A stretch of 24,833 nucleotides of DNA from Stygiolobus sp037389425 (GTDB lineage: Archaea; Thermoproteota; Thermoprotei_A; Sulfolobales; Sulfolobaceae), in NCBI RefSeq assembly GCF_037389425.1, contig NZ_JBBHKR010000048.1, positions 1 through 24,833 of the forward strand, written 5' to 3'. A program made the translations under genes and the position numbers. This document shows positions 13,858 through 22,734 of the stretch, piece after piece. The stretch's first letter is position 1; each line of letters opens with the position of its first letter. Below the pieces are notes generated by a model, which was given only the letters and a program-made list of their open reading frames with translations, had not been told where the DNA came from and searched no databases.

Positions 13858-14829
13858 TTATTTAAAAATCAAATCAGCAATATGTATTGGGTTTAAGCCC
13901 ATTTTAATGAAAGCAATAGAACAAGAAGGGTTTGTAGAGACTACTGTATTCACTCCGCTCTTCAGAGTCTTCTCCTTCTTAATTTGCATAACTTGACTAG
14001 CCATATTCTTATTAAAGATAAAGTAATCACCTCCAGCACCGCATTCGAAGGACGGTTCCTCAGCTTCTCTAATCCTAATCCCCATCATTTCTAAAACTTG
14101 TCTGTCATACTTATCGATCCCTAATAAGTGAGCGTGGCAAGGTTGATGTAAAGTGACTTCCATATCCTTTTTAGGTAATTCCTTAACGAACTTGATTAAA
14201 AACTCTGAGAAGTCATATACGTTTAAACCCTTCTCCTTCATATGAGCCGAACAGTTAGACGAAAGAGAAACTATCGGCTTCTTAATTTCCTTCAGCTTAC
14301 TTATTAGCTCTTCAGCTCTCCTGGTCTCTCCTACATGAGTGTGAGCCAATCCACAACAACCGTTCAGAATCTTCACTCTATACCCTCGATTCTTCAAAAA
14401 CCTCAACGCATTCTCCACAGTACTCCTAAAGACTACGGACATTATACATCCCGGGAACAACACCAGATCGTAATCCTCTTCCTCATAACTCAGCGGGGTG
14501 AAGCCGTTCAACCTAAGTACGGGTTTTATAAAGGGAGTGAGTGTCTCGGGTCTCTCTAGCATTCTTACCAAAACTTTCTCTATTACATTGGGTTTACGGA
14601 CTGAAGTTATTATATCTGAGTATTTCACCCCGCTGGGGCATGCAAGTTCGCATCTCCTGCAGAACATACAAGTGTTAAGACCTACACTGCTAATACCTAA
14701 TTTCACGGCTGTAATCCTACCGCGTGGTGAATGAGTTTCAGACCTAGTTATTACGTAAGTAGGACAAACCTCAAGACAGAACCCACAATGCACACATTTA
14801 GAAAGCTCTTCTTTTAATCCCATTCCCAT
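13858..14829 (-). CDS. glcF: GlcF-like Fe-S subunit of glycolate/D-lactate dehydrogenase
   Basis: 323 aa. Two [4Fe-4S] ferredoxin motifs lie at C12-x2-C15-x2-C18-x3-C22P and C54-x2-C57-x2-C60-x3-C64P. Two CCG (cysteine-rich) domains follow, visible as FPGCIMS with LNGCCGLA, and LHQPCHAH with ECGAGGDY. This is the heterodisulfide-reductase-D-like architecture of GlcF and the LldE family. It would pass electrons from the FAD subunit encoded just upstream to a quinone or other carrier. The ATG at 14829 overlaps glcD by 16 nt; an alternative ATG at 14823 is equally possible. It is shorter than bacterial GlcF (about 400 aa). The substrate (glycolate, D-lactate or other 2-hydroxy acid) is not determined. 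Confidence 0.88.
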   Translation of the reverse strand: MGMGLKEELSKCVHCGFCLEVCPTYVITRSETHSPRGRITAVKLGISSVGLNTCMFCRRCELACPSGVKYSDIITSVRKPNVIEKVLVRMLERPETLTPFIKPVLRLNGFTPLSYEEEDYDLVLFPGCIMSVVFRSTVENALRFLKNRGYRVKILNGCCGLAHTHVGETRRAEELISKLKEIKKPIVSLSSNCSAHMKEKGLNVYDFSEFLIKFVKELPKKDMEVTLHQPCHAHLLGIDKYDRQVLEMMGIRIREAEEPSFECGAGGDYFIFNKNMASQVMQIKKEKTLKSGVNTVVSTNPSCSIAFIKMGLNPIHIADLIFK

Positions 14830-16190
14830 AACACCTTTAACTCTCTCGAATTTACTTTACAATTACCGAACATCTTACACGGATTGAACAAACCTTCCGG
14901 GTCGAACGTTATTTTTAACCTCTTCATTACGTCCAAACTTATCTCGTCGTAATATACTCCGAGATACTTAACCTTCTCGATCCCTATTCCGTGTTCACCT
15001 GAAGGCACACCGCCGTTATTTATCACTAGCTTTTCTATTTCATCACTCGCCCTGACTGCCCTATAAAAGCTATCGAAGTCCTCCGGATTATAGGAAATTA
15101 GAGGGTGTAGATTACCGTCCCCTGCATGAAACACATTAGCAATATAGACATTATATTTCCTGGATATCTCCCTGATTTTTTCTAATGTTTCAGCCAAATT
15201 GCTTCTCAACACGTTACAGTCCAGAGTTATATATGCGGGGGATATAGTTCCCATGGCAGGAAAAGCACCTTTCCTTGCATTCCAATACTTCGACTCGTCC
15301 TTAGTGCTTATTATTTCTCCTCCGTTGTTACTTATCACATATTTCACTCTACTCTCTTCCTCGGATACTTGCGAACCGTCAAGCTCTATTAATAGCAGTG
15401 CTTCACTCTCTGGCAGACCTGCCTTATATCTGCTCTTTTCTATAGCTATAATCGAGTATCTGTCCATCATCTCTAAAGCCGAAGGTATTACACCGCTTTT
15501 GAATATCTCCACTATCGTATTCGCCGCATCCCTTAATGAGTTAAATGAAGCTATTACACTTTTTTTCTCCTTAGGTCGCACAAATAATCTAAGTCTAGCT
15601 CTAAGTATAGCTCCGAGCGTGCCCTCTGCCCCTATAAATATACTACTAGGGTTGAGAAACGGTGAAGGCTTAAATTCCTCAATCTCACCGTTCGGCAAAA
15701 TTACCTTTAATCTTATTACACTGTTGTAAGTAGGGCCGTACTTAACAACATGAATACCTCCCGAGTCATGTGATATATTACCTCCGATACTTGAAACTTG
15801 GTAACTTGCAGGATCTGGTGCGTAAAATAAGTGAGAAGGAGCGTTTTTAGTAACTATGGCGTTAACTATACCCGGACCTACTTCTATTTCTAAGCCTTGT
15901 ATACTGTATACCTTGTTAATCCTGCTTAAGCCTACAACTACTTCATCACCATTAAGCGGAACTGTAGCTCCGCTAAGACTGGTACCTGAACCTCTGACTA
16001 TCACTTTCTTTCTCCGTGAAATTAACAACCTTACTACCTTAACGACTTCTTCTTCACTTCCCGGTAGAATAACAAGTTCTGGTTCTCCCTTAACAGCGGA
16101 TAGACCGTCAAAACCGTATAGCTTTTTTTCGTCAGAAGAAATCACCCATTCCTCTCCTACGATCTGCTTTAGCTCGTCAATTAATTGCAC
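14814..16190 (-). CDS. glcD: GlcD-like FAD-linked 2-hydroxyacid dehydrogenase
   Basis: 458 aa, full length for the family. The FAD_binding_4 domain has VRGSGTSLSGA and SSIGGNISHDSGG for dinucleotide binding, then VKYGPTYNSV and FIGAEGTLGAI. The C-terminal FAD-oxidase domain has FHAGDGNLHP and GEHGIGIEK, the GlcD / D-lactate dehydrogenase hallmarks. The start is GTG 16190, with a TATA-like TTTTAAAC (16211-16218) 25 nt upstream, implying a leaderless GTG-initiated message. It is the first gene of the chain glcD-glcF-segA-segB. Family enzymes oxidise glycolate or D-lactate, among other 2-hydroxy acids; the substrate is inferred from family only. Confidence 0.92.
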   Translation of the reverse strand: MQLIDELKQIVGEEWVISSDEKKLYGFDGLSAVKGEPELVILPGSEEEVVKVVRLLISRRKKVIVRGSGTSLSGATVPLNGDEVVVGLSRINKVYSIQGLEIEVGPGIVNAIVTKNAPSHLFYAPDPASYQVSSIGGNISHDSGGIHVVKYGPTYNSVIRLKVILPNGEIEEFKPSPFLNPSSIFIGAEGTLGAILRARLRLFVRPKEKKSVIASFNSLRDAANTIVEIFKSGVIPSALEMMDRYSIIAIEKSRYKAGLPESEALLLIELDGSQVSEEESRVKYVISNNGGEIISTKDESKYWNARKGAFPAMGTISPAYITLDCNVLRSNLAETLEKIREISRKYNVYIANVFHAGDGNLHPLISYNPEDFDSFYRAVRASDEIEKLVINNGGVPSGEHGIGIEKVKYLGVYYDEISLDVMKRLKITFDPEGLFNPCKMFGNCKVNSRELKVLWEWD

Positions 16191-16201
16191 AAGCTTAAAT
16201 T

Positions 16202-16219
16202 GTTATTATAGTTTAAAAT
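16202..16219. promoter_or_regulatory. compact divergent promoter, glcD-like and glcE-like
   Basis: Only 43 nt separate the two divergent starts (16191-16233). TTATTATA (about 16202-16209) lies about 28 nt before the plus-strand ATG 16234. TTTTAAAC, read on the minus strand (16211-16218), lies about 25 nt before the minus-strand GTG 16190. The two boxes practically abut, so the promoters probably compete or are co-regulated. Confidence 0.55.
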
Positions 16220-16233
16220 GTTTATACACAATC

Positions 16234-17214
16234 ATGAAATGTAAGGAATTGTTTGAACCTACAAGTTATGAAGAGATCTTAGAAATCGTACGAAACGCTA
16301 ATAATAGCGGTAAGAAAGTTCACGTTCTGGGACTGGGAACTCACCACGTAGTCGAAAAACCATTCGAAATTTGTATATCCACTATAAGGTTAAACAAAAT
16401 CTTGGAAAGCTCCACTTCTGACCTCTACATGTCTGTTCAAAGCGGGGTTAGATTCAACGACCTTCAAGAACATCTGTCCAATAACAACTTGTTCTTTCCT
16501 GCATTTTACGAAGGTACTATCGGCGGTCTGATATCAACTAATTTACCCTCACCGTTCTCCCTATGGTACCCTTATCCTAGAGACTTGATATTAGGGGCGA
16601 AAATAGTCACCGGTGACGGTAAATTAATAAAGAGCGGGGGAAAGACTACCAAGTTCTCCAGCGGTTACAAGATTTGGAAAGCTCTCTCGGGAGCCTTAGG
16701 AACCTTGGGTATTTACCTAGAACTTTATATCAAAGTTTTGCCTAAACCCGAGAAAATAATATCAGTAAAAGTCGACAGACCGGAAGATATTGTACGAGAA
16801 AACCCGTGGGGAATAGTATCCTTTCTAGACTCTTCGAAGATCTCCACCTATGCAATTTTTGCAGGATTTTCAAGTTATATTGAAAAGATCTCAAAAAACT
16901 CAGAAGTAATAGAAGGCATTTTACCAACGGGTATGAGATGCGAAAGGATCTACGGGGTAGTTACAGCCAGAGGTGAAGAATTACAACTTTTAAAAAAATT
17001 CTCCTCTGGGATAGCGTTTTACGGAAGTGGATATGTTAGAACGTGTGACGAAAAAGCTCTTTCATTACGCAGTGAGGATTACACTGTAGTGATCGAAAAG
17101 GGGTGTAGAGATGGTGAGGATTGTTTGGGTTATTCCTATACCTCTCTAAGGTTACTGAAAAATTCATTAGATCCAAATCACGTTTTATGTTCGGGTATAG
17201 CTTTTGACTGTTGA
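16234..17214 (+). CDS. GlcE-like FAD-binding protein
   Basis: 326 aa. An FAD_binding_4-type N-terminus shows VHVLGLGTHH (phosphate loop equivalent), VQSGVRFNDL, the glycine-containing EGTIGGLISTN, the YPRDLILG segment, GGKTTKFSSGYKIWK and SGALGTLG. These match GlcE, the smaller flavin subunit of glycolate oxidase. The frame is open back to 15856, but that stretch is antisense to glcD; the ATG 16234 has a promoter at the right distance. The C-terminus contains several cysteines (GMRCERIY, VRTCDEK, KGCRDGEDC, AFDC), unusual for GlcE. Head-to-head placement with glcD/glcF suggests one GlcDEF-type complex encoded divergently. The last 11 nt overlap the next gene. Confidence 0.8.
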   Translation: MKCKELFEPTSYEEILEIVRNANNSGKKVHVLGLGTHHVVEKPFEICISTIRLNKILESSTSDLYMSVQSGVRFNDLQEHLSNNNLFFPAFYEGTIGGLISTNLPSPFSLWYPYPRDLILGAKIVTGDGKLIKSGGKTTKFSSGYKIWKALSGALGTLGIYLELYIKVLPKPEKIISVKVDRPEDIVRENPWGIVSFLDSSKISTYAIFAGFSSYIEKISKNSEVIEGILPTGMRCERIYGVVTARGEELQLLKKFSSGIAFYGSGYVRTCDEKALSLRSEDYTVVIEKGCRDGEDCLGYSYTSLRLLKNSLDPNHVLCSGIAFDC

Positions 17215-17686
17215 AGAGTACTTCTTAAATTATAACGGCGAGAAGATTTTTGTAGTCCTACTAGGTTTTGCATCTAACAAGTACTACTTCTATTATCCGA
17301 AAGGCGATACGCTAGTAATTATTGATAGTGAAGGAAAAGTTGAAATGAAAGAAATATTAGAAGTAGTAGGCACAGCTCCAGCAGGGTTTAAGGTCGGAGA
17401 AGTAGTTGAACCTTGGGAGAAAGTCAAGGCAAGACCGGTAGTATGGAGAGTATTAGACAAAGAAATACAAGCTGATAACATTTACGCTGTTTATTCAACC
17501 TTTCAAGACTATAAAATTCTTGAAAGCTCCGTTCCAGATAGGTTAAAGTCGTTTTTCCTTAGAGATCAAGATCCATGGGAATATAAGGACTGGTGCTGTG
17601 TAATGATCGCCTCACAGAAAGACTTAACAAACTTGCCGCCTACTTTCAAAAAAATTTATTTAAAAAACGGAAAACTTGAGATCTAA
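17204..17686 (+). CDS. hypothetical protein coupled to the GlcE-like gene
   Basis: 160 aa, not recognised. The best start is TTG 17204, overlapping the GlcE-like stop by 11 nt. It is soluble, with N-terminal beta strands (KIFVVLLGF, KYYFYYPKG, LVIIDSEG), a central segment with P and W (VEPWEKVKARPVVWRVL), and a C-terminal WEYKDWCCVMIASQ containing adjacent cysteines. There is no signal peptide or membrane helix. Overlap with the GlcE-like gene suggests a role in the same enzyme, perhaps assembly, but this is inference. Its stop codon overlaps that of the convergent oxidoreductase beta gene by 4 nt. Confidence 0.65.
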   Translation: MTVEEYFLNYNGEKIFVVLLGFASNKYYFYYPKGDTLVIIDSEGKVEMKEILEVVGTAPAGFKVGEVVEPWEKVKARPVVWRVLDKEIQADNIYAVYSTFQDYKILESSVPDRLKSFFLRDQDPWEYKDWCCVMIASQKDLTNLPPTFKKIYLKNGKLEI

Positions 17687-18612
17687 TTCTCTACTTTCTT
17701 CTCTTTCAGGATATCGTCTATAAGGGTATTTAATTTACCTTCTATATCAATTGGTTGAGAGGAGGGATAATAATGATAGTAAGAAGGTGCAGTTTGGCTA
17801 ATTCTTTCCTCAAAAGATGGGATTGTTTCATTCTTATAGAATACTCCAATGGGTATCCTATCTCCCCACTCTAGACTCTTCTCTAATGCTTTCTTTAGCT
17901 TATCCTTGACCTCGTTCTCATTCCTCACTACTGGATCCCAGTCAGACTGTTCCTCGAGTTTATAGACCCTTTTGTCGTACCATTCCTTAGTGTTTATATC
18001 ATTATATGTTGGACAAGGTTGAAGTACATCTATTACTGCTAAACCCTTGTGCTTTATAGCCATCTTTATCAATTCTTTGAGGTGTTTAACGTCATAGGCG
18101 TATCCCCTAGCCACGAAGGTGTACCCAGAGGATAATGCCAGGGATAGAGGGTTAATTGCATCGTTAATATTGGGCTTAGGTAACGACTTAGTCTTTATTC
18201 CTCTCAGAAGTGTAGGAGAGGCTTGCCCTTTAGTGAGACCATAAACGCCGTTATCGTGAATTACTACCGTAATATCGATATTTCTTCTTCCTACTGAAAC
18301 AAAATGACCGACTCCTATTCCCAGTAAGTCCCCGTCTCCGCCATTCACTATTACTTCCAGCGAAGGATTAGCAAGCTTGATTCCAGTTGCAAATGCTATT
18401 GCTCTACCGTGTAGAGTATGGACTCCAGAGATTGGTACCCTCATGAAGTGCGGTAGTTTACCAGAACATCCGATTCCAGATACGATTACAACCCTTTCTA
18501 AATTTAGTCCTAGCTCCATTATTGCTTGCTGTTCAGCACTAAGTATGCCAAAATTACCACAACCTGGACACCAGTCACTCCACTCAGGTTTGAACTGTTT
18601 AAGCGCCTCCAT
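17683..18612 (-). CDS. 2-oxoacid:ferredoxin oxidoreductase, beta subunit
   Basis: 309 aa. Binds thiamine diphosphate and one [4Fe-4S] cluster. The cluster cysteines are visible as C15 and C18 (WCPGCG), C49 (GIGCSGK) and the cysteine in LQPCPTYND. The first three sit three positions after those I recall for the S. tokodaii enzyme. The TPP motif begins GGDGDLLGIG and continues to HDNGVYGLTKGQ. With the alpha subunit it decarboxylates pyruvate and 2-oxoglutarate to acyl-CoA, reducing ferredoxin, a substrate breadth typical of the Sulfolobus enzyme. The start ATG overlaps the alpha gene by 14 nt, so the two are transcribed and probably translated together, alpha first. Confidence 0.95.
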   Translation of the reverse strand: MEALKQFKPEWSDWCPGCGNFGILSAEQQAIMELGLNLERVVIVSGIGCSGKLPHFMRVPISGVHTLHGRAIAFATGIKLANPSLEVIVNGGDGDLLGIGVGHFVSVGRRNIDITVVIHDNGVYGLTKGQASPTLLRGIKTKSLPKPNINDAINPLSLALSSGYTFVARGYAYDVKHLKELIKMAIKHKGLAVIDVLQPCPTYNDINTKEWYDKRVYKLEEQSDWDPVVRNENEVKDKLKKALEKSLEWGDRIPIGVFYKNETIPSFEERISQTAPSYYHYYPSSQPIDIEGKLNTLIDDILKEKKVEN

Positions 18613-20482
18613 TTAAAACCACCTTTTTAACGTCCTCTTTAATGGTTTGCCTTAACGCACTTTCTAACTCGTCCTTCAGGAACGGCCTTCCATTCCACTT
18701 CAAAATATAGTTAGTAGGCTTAATTCCAGTAAACATTGTTATGAGTTTTGAGGCTTGAGCTAAGTAATTTCCTTCAACACCAATTATTTTTTCCTTATCA
18801 CTGAGCATATTTGATACAAGCTTTGTAGGGAAAGGAGAGAACATTCTGAGTTGTAATATCAGAGCGTCAATGCCACCCTCGTTGATTACGTCTTCAAGGA
18901 CTGAACCCGCAAATCCCCATGTAACTATGACATTCTTGGAATCAGTATCTCCGAATACCTTGACTCTAGACTCTTCTGGAATTTCACGGTCTGCTGTCTC
19001 GAGTTTTTTCATCCTTTTCTCATACATGAATAATCTGTTCTCAGGGTCTTCAGATATGTGACCCATCTCGTTATGTTCGTCCCCTGTATAATACATGAGA
19101 GCTCCTCCTAAAGGCGCTCTCGTTGATATTCCGTCAGATGTCAACATAAACCTACGATATGTGGGGTCTGCTTTATATACTATCTTACCCCTATCTGCTT
19201 TTAGCTCTTCTAACTTAAGTTCCTCCCTAGGTATTGTAGAATAGGAGTTAGCTAGAGTTTTCTCTACAAGGTGTATAACAGGAGTTTGATACCTCTCTGC
19301 CAGATTTAAAGCCCATATCGCGTCCCTAAACGCTTCCGCGTGGTCTCCAGAAGCTATTATTATTTTTGGGAATTCGCCGTGTCCCGCAAACATTGGGAAT
19401 AGGAGATCCGATTGACCGGTCCTTGTAGGCAATCCCGTAGAGGGACCACCTCTTATATAATAGGTGATAACAACGGGCACTTCATTCATCCCTGCCCATC
19501 CTAAACCCTCAACCATTAACGAGAACCCTGGCCCAGACGTTGCAGTTGCTGATCTTACACCTGCTAATGCAGCCCCTATTGCCATGTTAACCGCGGATAT
19601 TTCGTCTTCAGCCTGGACAACTACTACAATACCTTTAATTTTATCGCCAGTCTTTGGATCTATCATCAGAACCTCTTGATGAGCTTCTATAAACGTGCTT
19701 TCATCCGAGGCAGGAGTAATAGGATAATATGACTGGAACCTGAGGCCACCGTATATTTTTCCTATTGCCACTGCTGTGTTCCCATCCAACCAATATCTCT
19801 CACTATTGGTCTTCAACGTTCTAAGGTTATAGACCGAGTCTGTTAGCGAAGAACCTTCCTCTATAGCTCTTGCGTTTAATTTCCTAAAAAGCTCCTGCTT
19901 AAACGTTCTATCACTCGCTTTGATTAAAATCTCTTGTTCTAATCCCAAGAGCTTGTAAGAAACAGCTATTCCTATAGTGTTTTTGACCCTCTCTACAACA
20001 GATAAGGGAAGCTTAAACTCGTCGGCGATTTTCTTAGTTATCTCTTCATAATTCACTGGTATTAACTTAACTCCTTTTTCTTGGGCTACCTTAAGAACAG
20101 AATATACTGTCACTTCTTGAGAGTCTATGCGAAGAGACCTTCTTATTCTATCCTTAGTTTCTTCCTCCATTGCCTGAATAGAATCTAACTTAACATTTTC
20201 TACGGACTTATTGTATATCAAATAAGATGTAACGTCTGTAAAGTGATGAAATATTGTTTCCGCGTCAAAGGATACAAGGATATCTACCTTTTGTGTATTG
20301 CTCTTTACTCTCTTATCTGAAATCGTTAGCGTGAAGTAACTATGCCTACCTTTTATGTTAGAATAATACTCTCTGTTTCCGAATACATAATACCCAGCTG
20401 AGGCTATGGCATTACCGAAAATAGTAGCCGATGTATCAATCCCAGTACCTTGTGCTCCTCCAATCATCCATGTTAATCTCAT
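18599..20482 (-). CDS. 2-oxoacid:ferredoxin oxidoreductase, fused gamma-alpha subunit
   Basis: 627 aa, the same length as the S. tokodaii alpha chain I remember. Residues 1 to about 200 are the gamma domain (MIGGAQGTGIDTSATIFG, FGNREYYSNIKGRHSYF). The alpha part carries the signature YPITP at 253-257, followed by ASDES, which is important for 2-oxoacid recognition. Further landmarks are VVVQAEDEISAVNMAIGAALAG and SATATSGPGFSLMVEGLGWAG. No gene fusion defect or truncation is seen. Start ATG 20482; an A/T box at about 20508-20517 lies 26-35 nt upstream. Cytoplasmic central carbon metabolism, supplying reduced ferredoxin and acyl-CoA. Confidence 0.96.
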   Translation of the reverse strand: MRLTWMIGGAQGTGIDTSATIFGNAIASAGYYVFGNREYYSNIKGRHSYFTLTISDKRVKSNTQKVDILVSFDAETIFHHFTDVTSYLIYNKSVENVKLDSIQAMEEETKDRIRRSLRIDSQEVTVYSVLKVAQEKGVKLIPVNYEEITKKIADEFKLPLSVVERVKNTIGIAVSYKLLGLEQEILIKASDRTFKQELFRKLNARAIEEGSSLTDSVYNLRTLKTNSERYWLDGNTAVAIGKIYGGLRFQSYYPITPASDESTFIEAHQEVLMIDPKTGDKIKGIVVVVQAEDEISAVNMAIGAALAGVRSATATSGPGFSLMVEGLGWAGMNEVPVVITYYIRGGPSTGLPTRTGQSDLLFPMFAGHGEFPKIIIASGDHAEAFRDAIWALNLAERYQTPVIHLVEKTLANSYSTIPREELKLEELKADRGKIVYKADPTYRRFMLTSDGISTRAPLGGALMYYTGDEHNEMGHISEDPENRLFMYEKRMKKLETADREIPEESRVKVFGDTDSKNVIVTWGFAGSVLEDVINEGGIDALILQLRMFSPFPTKLVSNMLSDKEKIIGVEGNYLAQASKLITMFTGIKPTNYILKWNGRPFLKDELESALRQTIKEDVKKVVLNGGA

Positions 20483-20610
20483 ACCGTCTTATAGTCTCGA
20501 TATTCCAGAATATAAATAATTTTGTAAATCAAACTAAACAATTGTTGAAAAATAAAAATTCTTTAAATAATTCTATTTATCTCGTGTGGAATAGATCGAT
20601 TAAAACAATG

Positions 20611-20620
20611 CTTTAAATAC
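20611..20620 (+). promoter_or_regulatory. TATA box for the molybdenum hydroxylase gene
   Basis: CTTTAAATAC is centred 25-26 nt upstream of ATG 20641, consistent with a leaderless transcript. The remainder of the divergent gap 20483-20640 shows only A/T-rich sequence and the oppositely oriented oxidoreductase promoter. Confidence 0.55.
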
Positions 20621-20640
20621 ATTAGCACATTTACTTACAC

Positions 20641-22734
20641 ATGAGACGAAACGACGTATTAGATTTGCTTGCAGGAAAAGGAAATTACGTAGACGATATA
20701 CCGTATAAAGGTTATTTCGGTGTTTTCGTAAGGAGTCCATATCCCCATGCCAGAATTCTCAAGATAGATACAGAGGAAGTGATAAGGAAAGGAGGGCTCG
20801 TATTTACTGCAAAAGATCTCTATTTTAGTAAAGGCGAAAAAGGAGAGAATGAAGGCTCTGCACTCTTGACTCTACCCTTGGCTTTCAACAAAGTAAGATA
20901 CGAAGGAGAGCCTATAGCACTTATCATAGCCGAAGATCCCTATAAAGCACAAGACCTTGCGGACTTGGTTAACATTGACTATGAAGTTTTACAACCGGTT
21001 TCTAATGTAAAGGAAGCGTTAAAGAATGAAGTACTGGTTTTCGAGGAGCTCAAGACTAATGTGGTATACGAAAAGACTTTGGAATACGGCACTATTCCTT
21101 TTGGCGACAAGGAGTTAGATTTAGACCTTTATTGGTCTAGGTCTTCGGGAAACCCTATAGAGACCTTTGGTGCAATAGTGTACCCAGACGGAACTGTTTA
21201 CTCTAATGCTCAAGCTCCAAAATTTTTGGCTGAAGAAATTAGCAAAACAAGCGGAAGAAAAGTCAAACTAGTACCTCTCAGGGCCGGAGGTAGTTTTGGC
21301 TCAAAGTTTTCATTAGCACCTTACATTTCCGTACTAGTCCAGGCTTCGGCTAAATTTAACGTACCTATAAAATGGATAGAGACCAGAACTGAGCACTTAA
21401 AGGCATCTAACAGTTCAGGACCAGAAAGGACTTTCAAAATAAAAGTATACTATGAAGAGAACGGGTTAATAACGGGGTTAGACTTTACCGTGTTTGAAGA
21501 CATAGGTGCTAGCTTGTATAACGGACAAGCTTTCAAGCCTTCTGGTATTTTAGCTGGGCCTTACAAAATAAGAAACATCAGATACAGTGCTAAACTTATA
21601 GCAACTAACAAAAATCCGCCGGGAGCATTTAGAGGAGCTGGCACCCCACCCCACACTTGGGCTTTAGAAAGGATAATGGACACATTAGCGGAAGAGCTTG
21701 GAATAAGTAAGAGCGACATCAGAAAGAAGAACTTCATCGACAGTTTCCCATATGAGGCTCCTTACACCCTATATGACTCAGGAGATCCGAATAGACTGTT
21801 ATCTTTAGCCCTCGAAAGAACTGACTTATGGAACTTAAGAGAGAAGGGTTACGGTATTGGGTTGGCTTGTTCTACCGATCCTAGCACTCCATCAGGAACA
21901 GAAGGTGTTAAGATGGAGGTCAGAAACGGTAAAGTAGTCGTAAAAGTCGGTTACAGTCCGGAAGGACAAGGGAACGAACATACGGCTGTAAAGCTAGTCT
22001 CACAGTTTTTAGGTATACCAGCAGAACTAGTTACCGTAGAAACGATTGACAGCGACTCCTCTCCCCCTTCATTTGGCCCCGGAGGAAGCAGGATGGCAGT
22101 CTTTATGGCTGGTGCAATAAAGGGCGCTGTTGAGGAGCTGGTAAAGGTGATTTCCCAAAGGATAAGGAAGGAGTACGGAGAGGAAGTCGAGTTCTCAAAT
22201 GGTTACTTCATCACTAAAAACGGAGATAGGCTACACATTTCCAAGTTTGATGGAACAGAGGTAACGTACACATTTAACCACCAAGGGAAGTACAGATTCA
22301 CAGCTTATCCGTTCGCATGTGATATAGCAGTTGTTAAAGTGGATAGGGAAACTGGGCTAATTAAACCAGTAAAATTGATAGTATATATAGACCCGGGTAC
22401 CCCTATTGACGAAGAGTTAGTTAAAGAGCAAGTAATAGGAGGTTCGGCTATTGGGGTTTCGCTTGCGTTATATGAGGCATACAAGTACGGGAAACAAGGT
22501 GAATTACTCACTACTTCATTAATAGATTACGGACTTCCCTCAGCGTTAGATTTGCCAGAATTTGAGATTAATATAGTTCCAACACCATCACCTTATACTC
22601 CGTTAGGTGCAAAAGGTATAGGAGAGATCCCAGTGGGAGTAGCAGCTGCTGCAATTACGAGTGCAGTTGAAGACCTAACAGGCAAGAAAATAAGAAGTGT
22701 ACCTATTGACAAGGAAATCCTATATACCGGGTAA
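20641..22734 (+). CDS. molybdenum hydroxylase large subunit (xanthine/aldehyde oxidase family)
   Basis: 697 aa, somewhat short for the family (about 740-800). The N-terminal a/b hammerhead begins LAGKGNYVDDI, then RSPYPHARI. Molybdopterin-binding landmarks are LRAGGSFGSKF, PPGAFRGAG, GYSPEGQGNEHT, GPGGSRMAV, and the catalytic glutamate E662 in GAKGIGEIPVG. The CO dehydrogenase cysteine loop (AYRCSFR) is absent; the equivalent place reads GAFRGAG, so an aldehyde- or aromatic-oxidising enzyme is likelier than CO dehydrogenase. These enzymes normally act with FAD (medium) and 2Fe-2S (small) subunits, and neither gene is in the window. Possible substrate in Sulfolobales: glyceraldehyde or other aldehydes, from family knowledge. 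Confidence 0.92.
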   Translation: MRRNDVLDLLAGKGNYVDDIPYKGYFGVFVRSPYPHARILKIDTEEVIRKGGLVFTAKDLYFSKGEKGENEGSALLTLPLAFNKVRYEGEPIALIIAEDPYKAQDLADLVNIDYEVLQPVSNVKEALKNEVLVFEELKTNVVYEKTLEYGTIPFGDKELDLDLYWSRSSGNPIETFGAIVYPDGTVYSNAQAPKFLAEEISKTSGRKVKLVPLRAGGSFGSKFSLAPYISVLVQASAKFNVPIKWIETRTEHLKASNSSGPERTFKIKVYYEENGLITGLDFTVFEDIGASLYNGQAFKPSGILAGPYKIRNIRYSAKLIATNKNPPGAFRGAGTPPHTWALERIMDTLAEELGISKSDIRKKNFIDSFPYEAPYTLYDSGDPNRLLSLALERTDLWNLREKGYGIGLACSTDPSTPSGTEGVKMEVRNGKVVVKVGYSPEGQGNEHTAVKLVSQFLGIPAELVTVETIDSDSSPPSFGPGGSRMAVFMAGAIKGAVEELVKVISQRIRKEYGEEVEFSNGYFITKNGDRLHISKFDGTEVTYTFNHQGKYRFTAYPFACDIAVVKVDRETGLIKPVKLIVYIDPGTPIDEELVKEQVIGGSAIGVSLALYEAYKYGKQGELLTTSLIDYGLPSALDLPEFEINIVPTPSPYTPLGAKGIGEIPVGVAAAAITSAVEDLTGKKIRSVPIDKEILYTG

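Noticed and set aside
15199..15729. 176-aa plus-strand frame inside glcD
   Set aside because: Antisense shadow of a strongly supported gene; Ser/Leu-rich composition typical of shadows.
15856..16233. N-terminal extension of the GlcE-like frame upstream of ATG 16234
   Set aside because: It is antisense to the start of glcD, has a Thr/Ser/Pro-rich shadow composition, and ATG 16234 has its own promoter.
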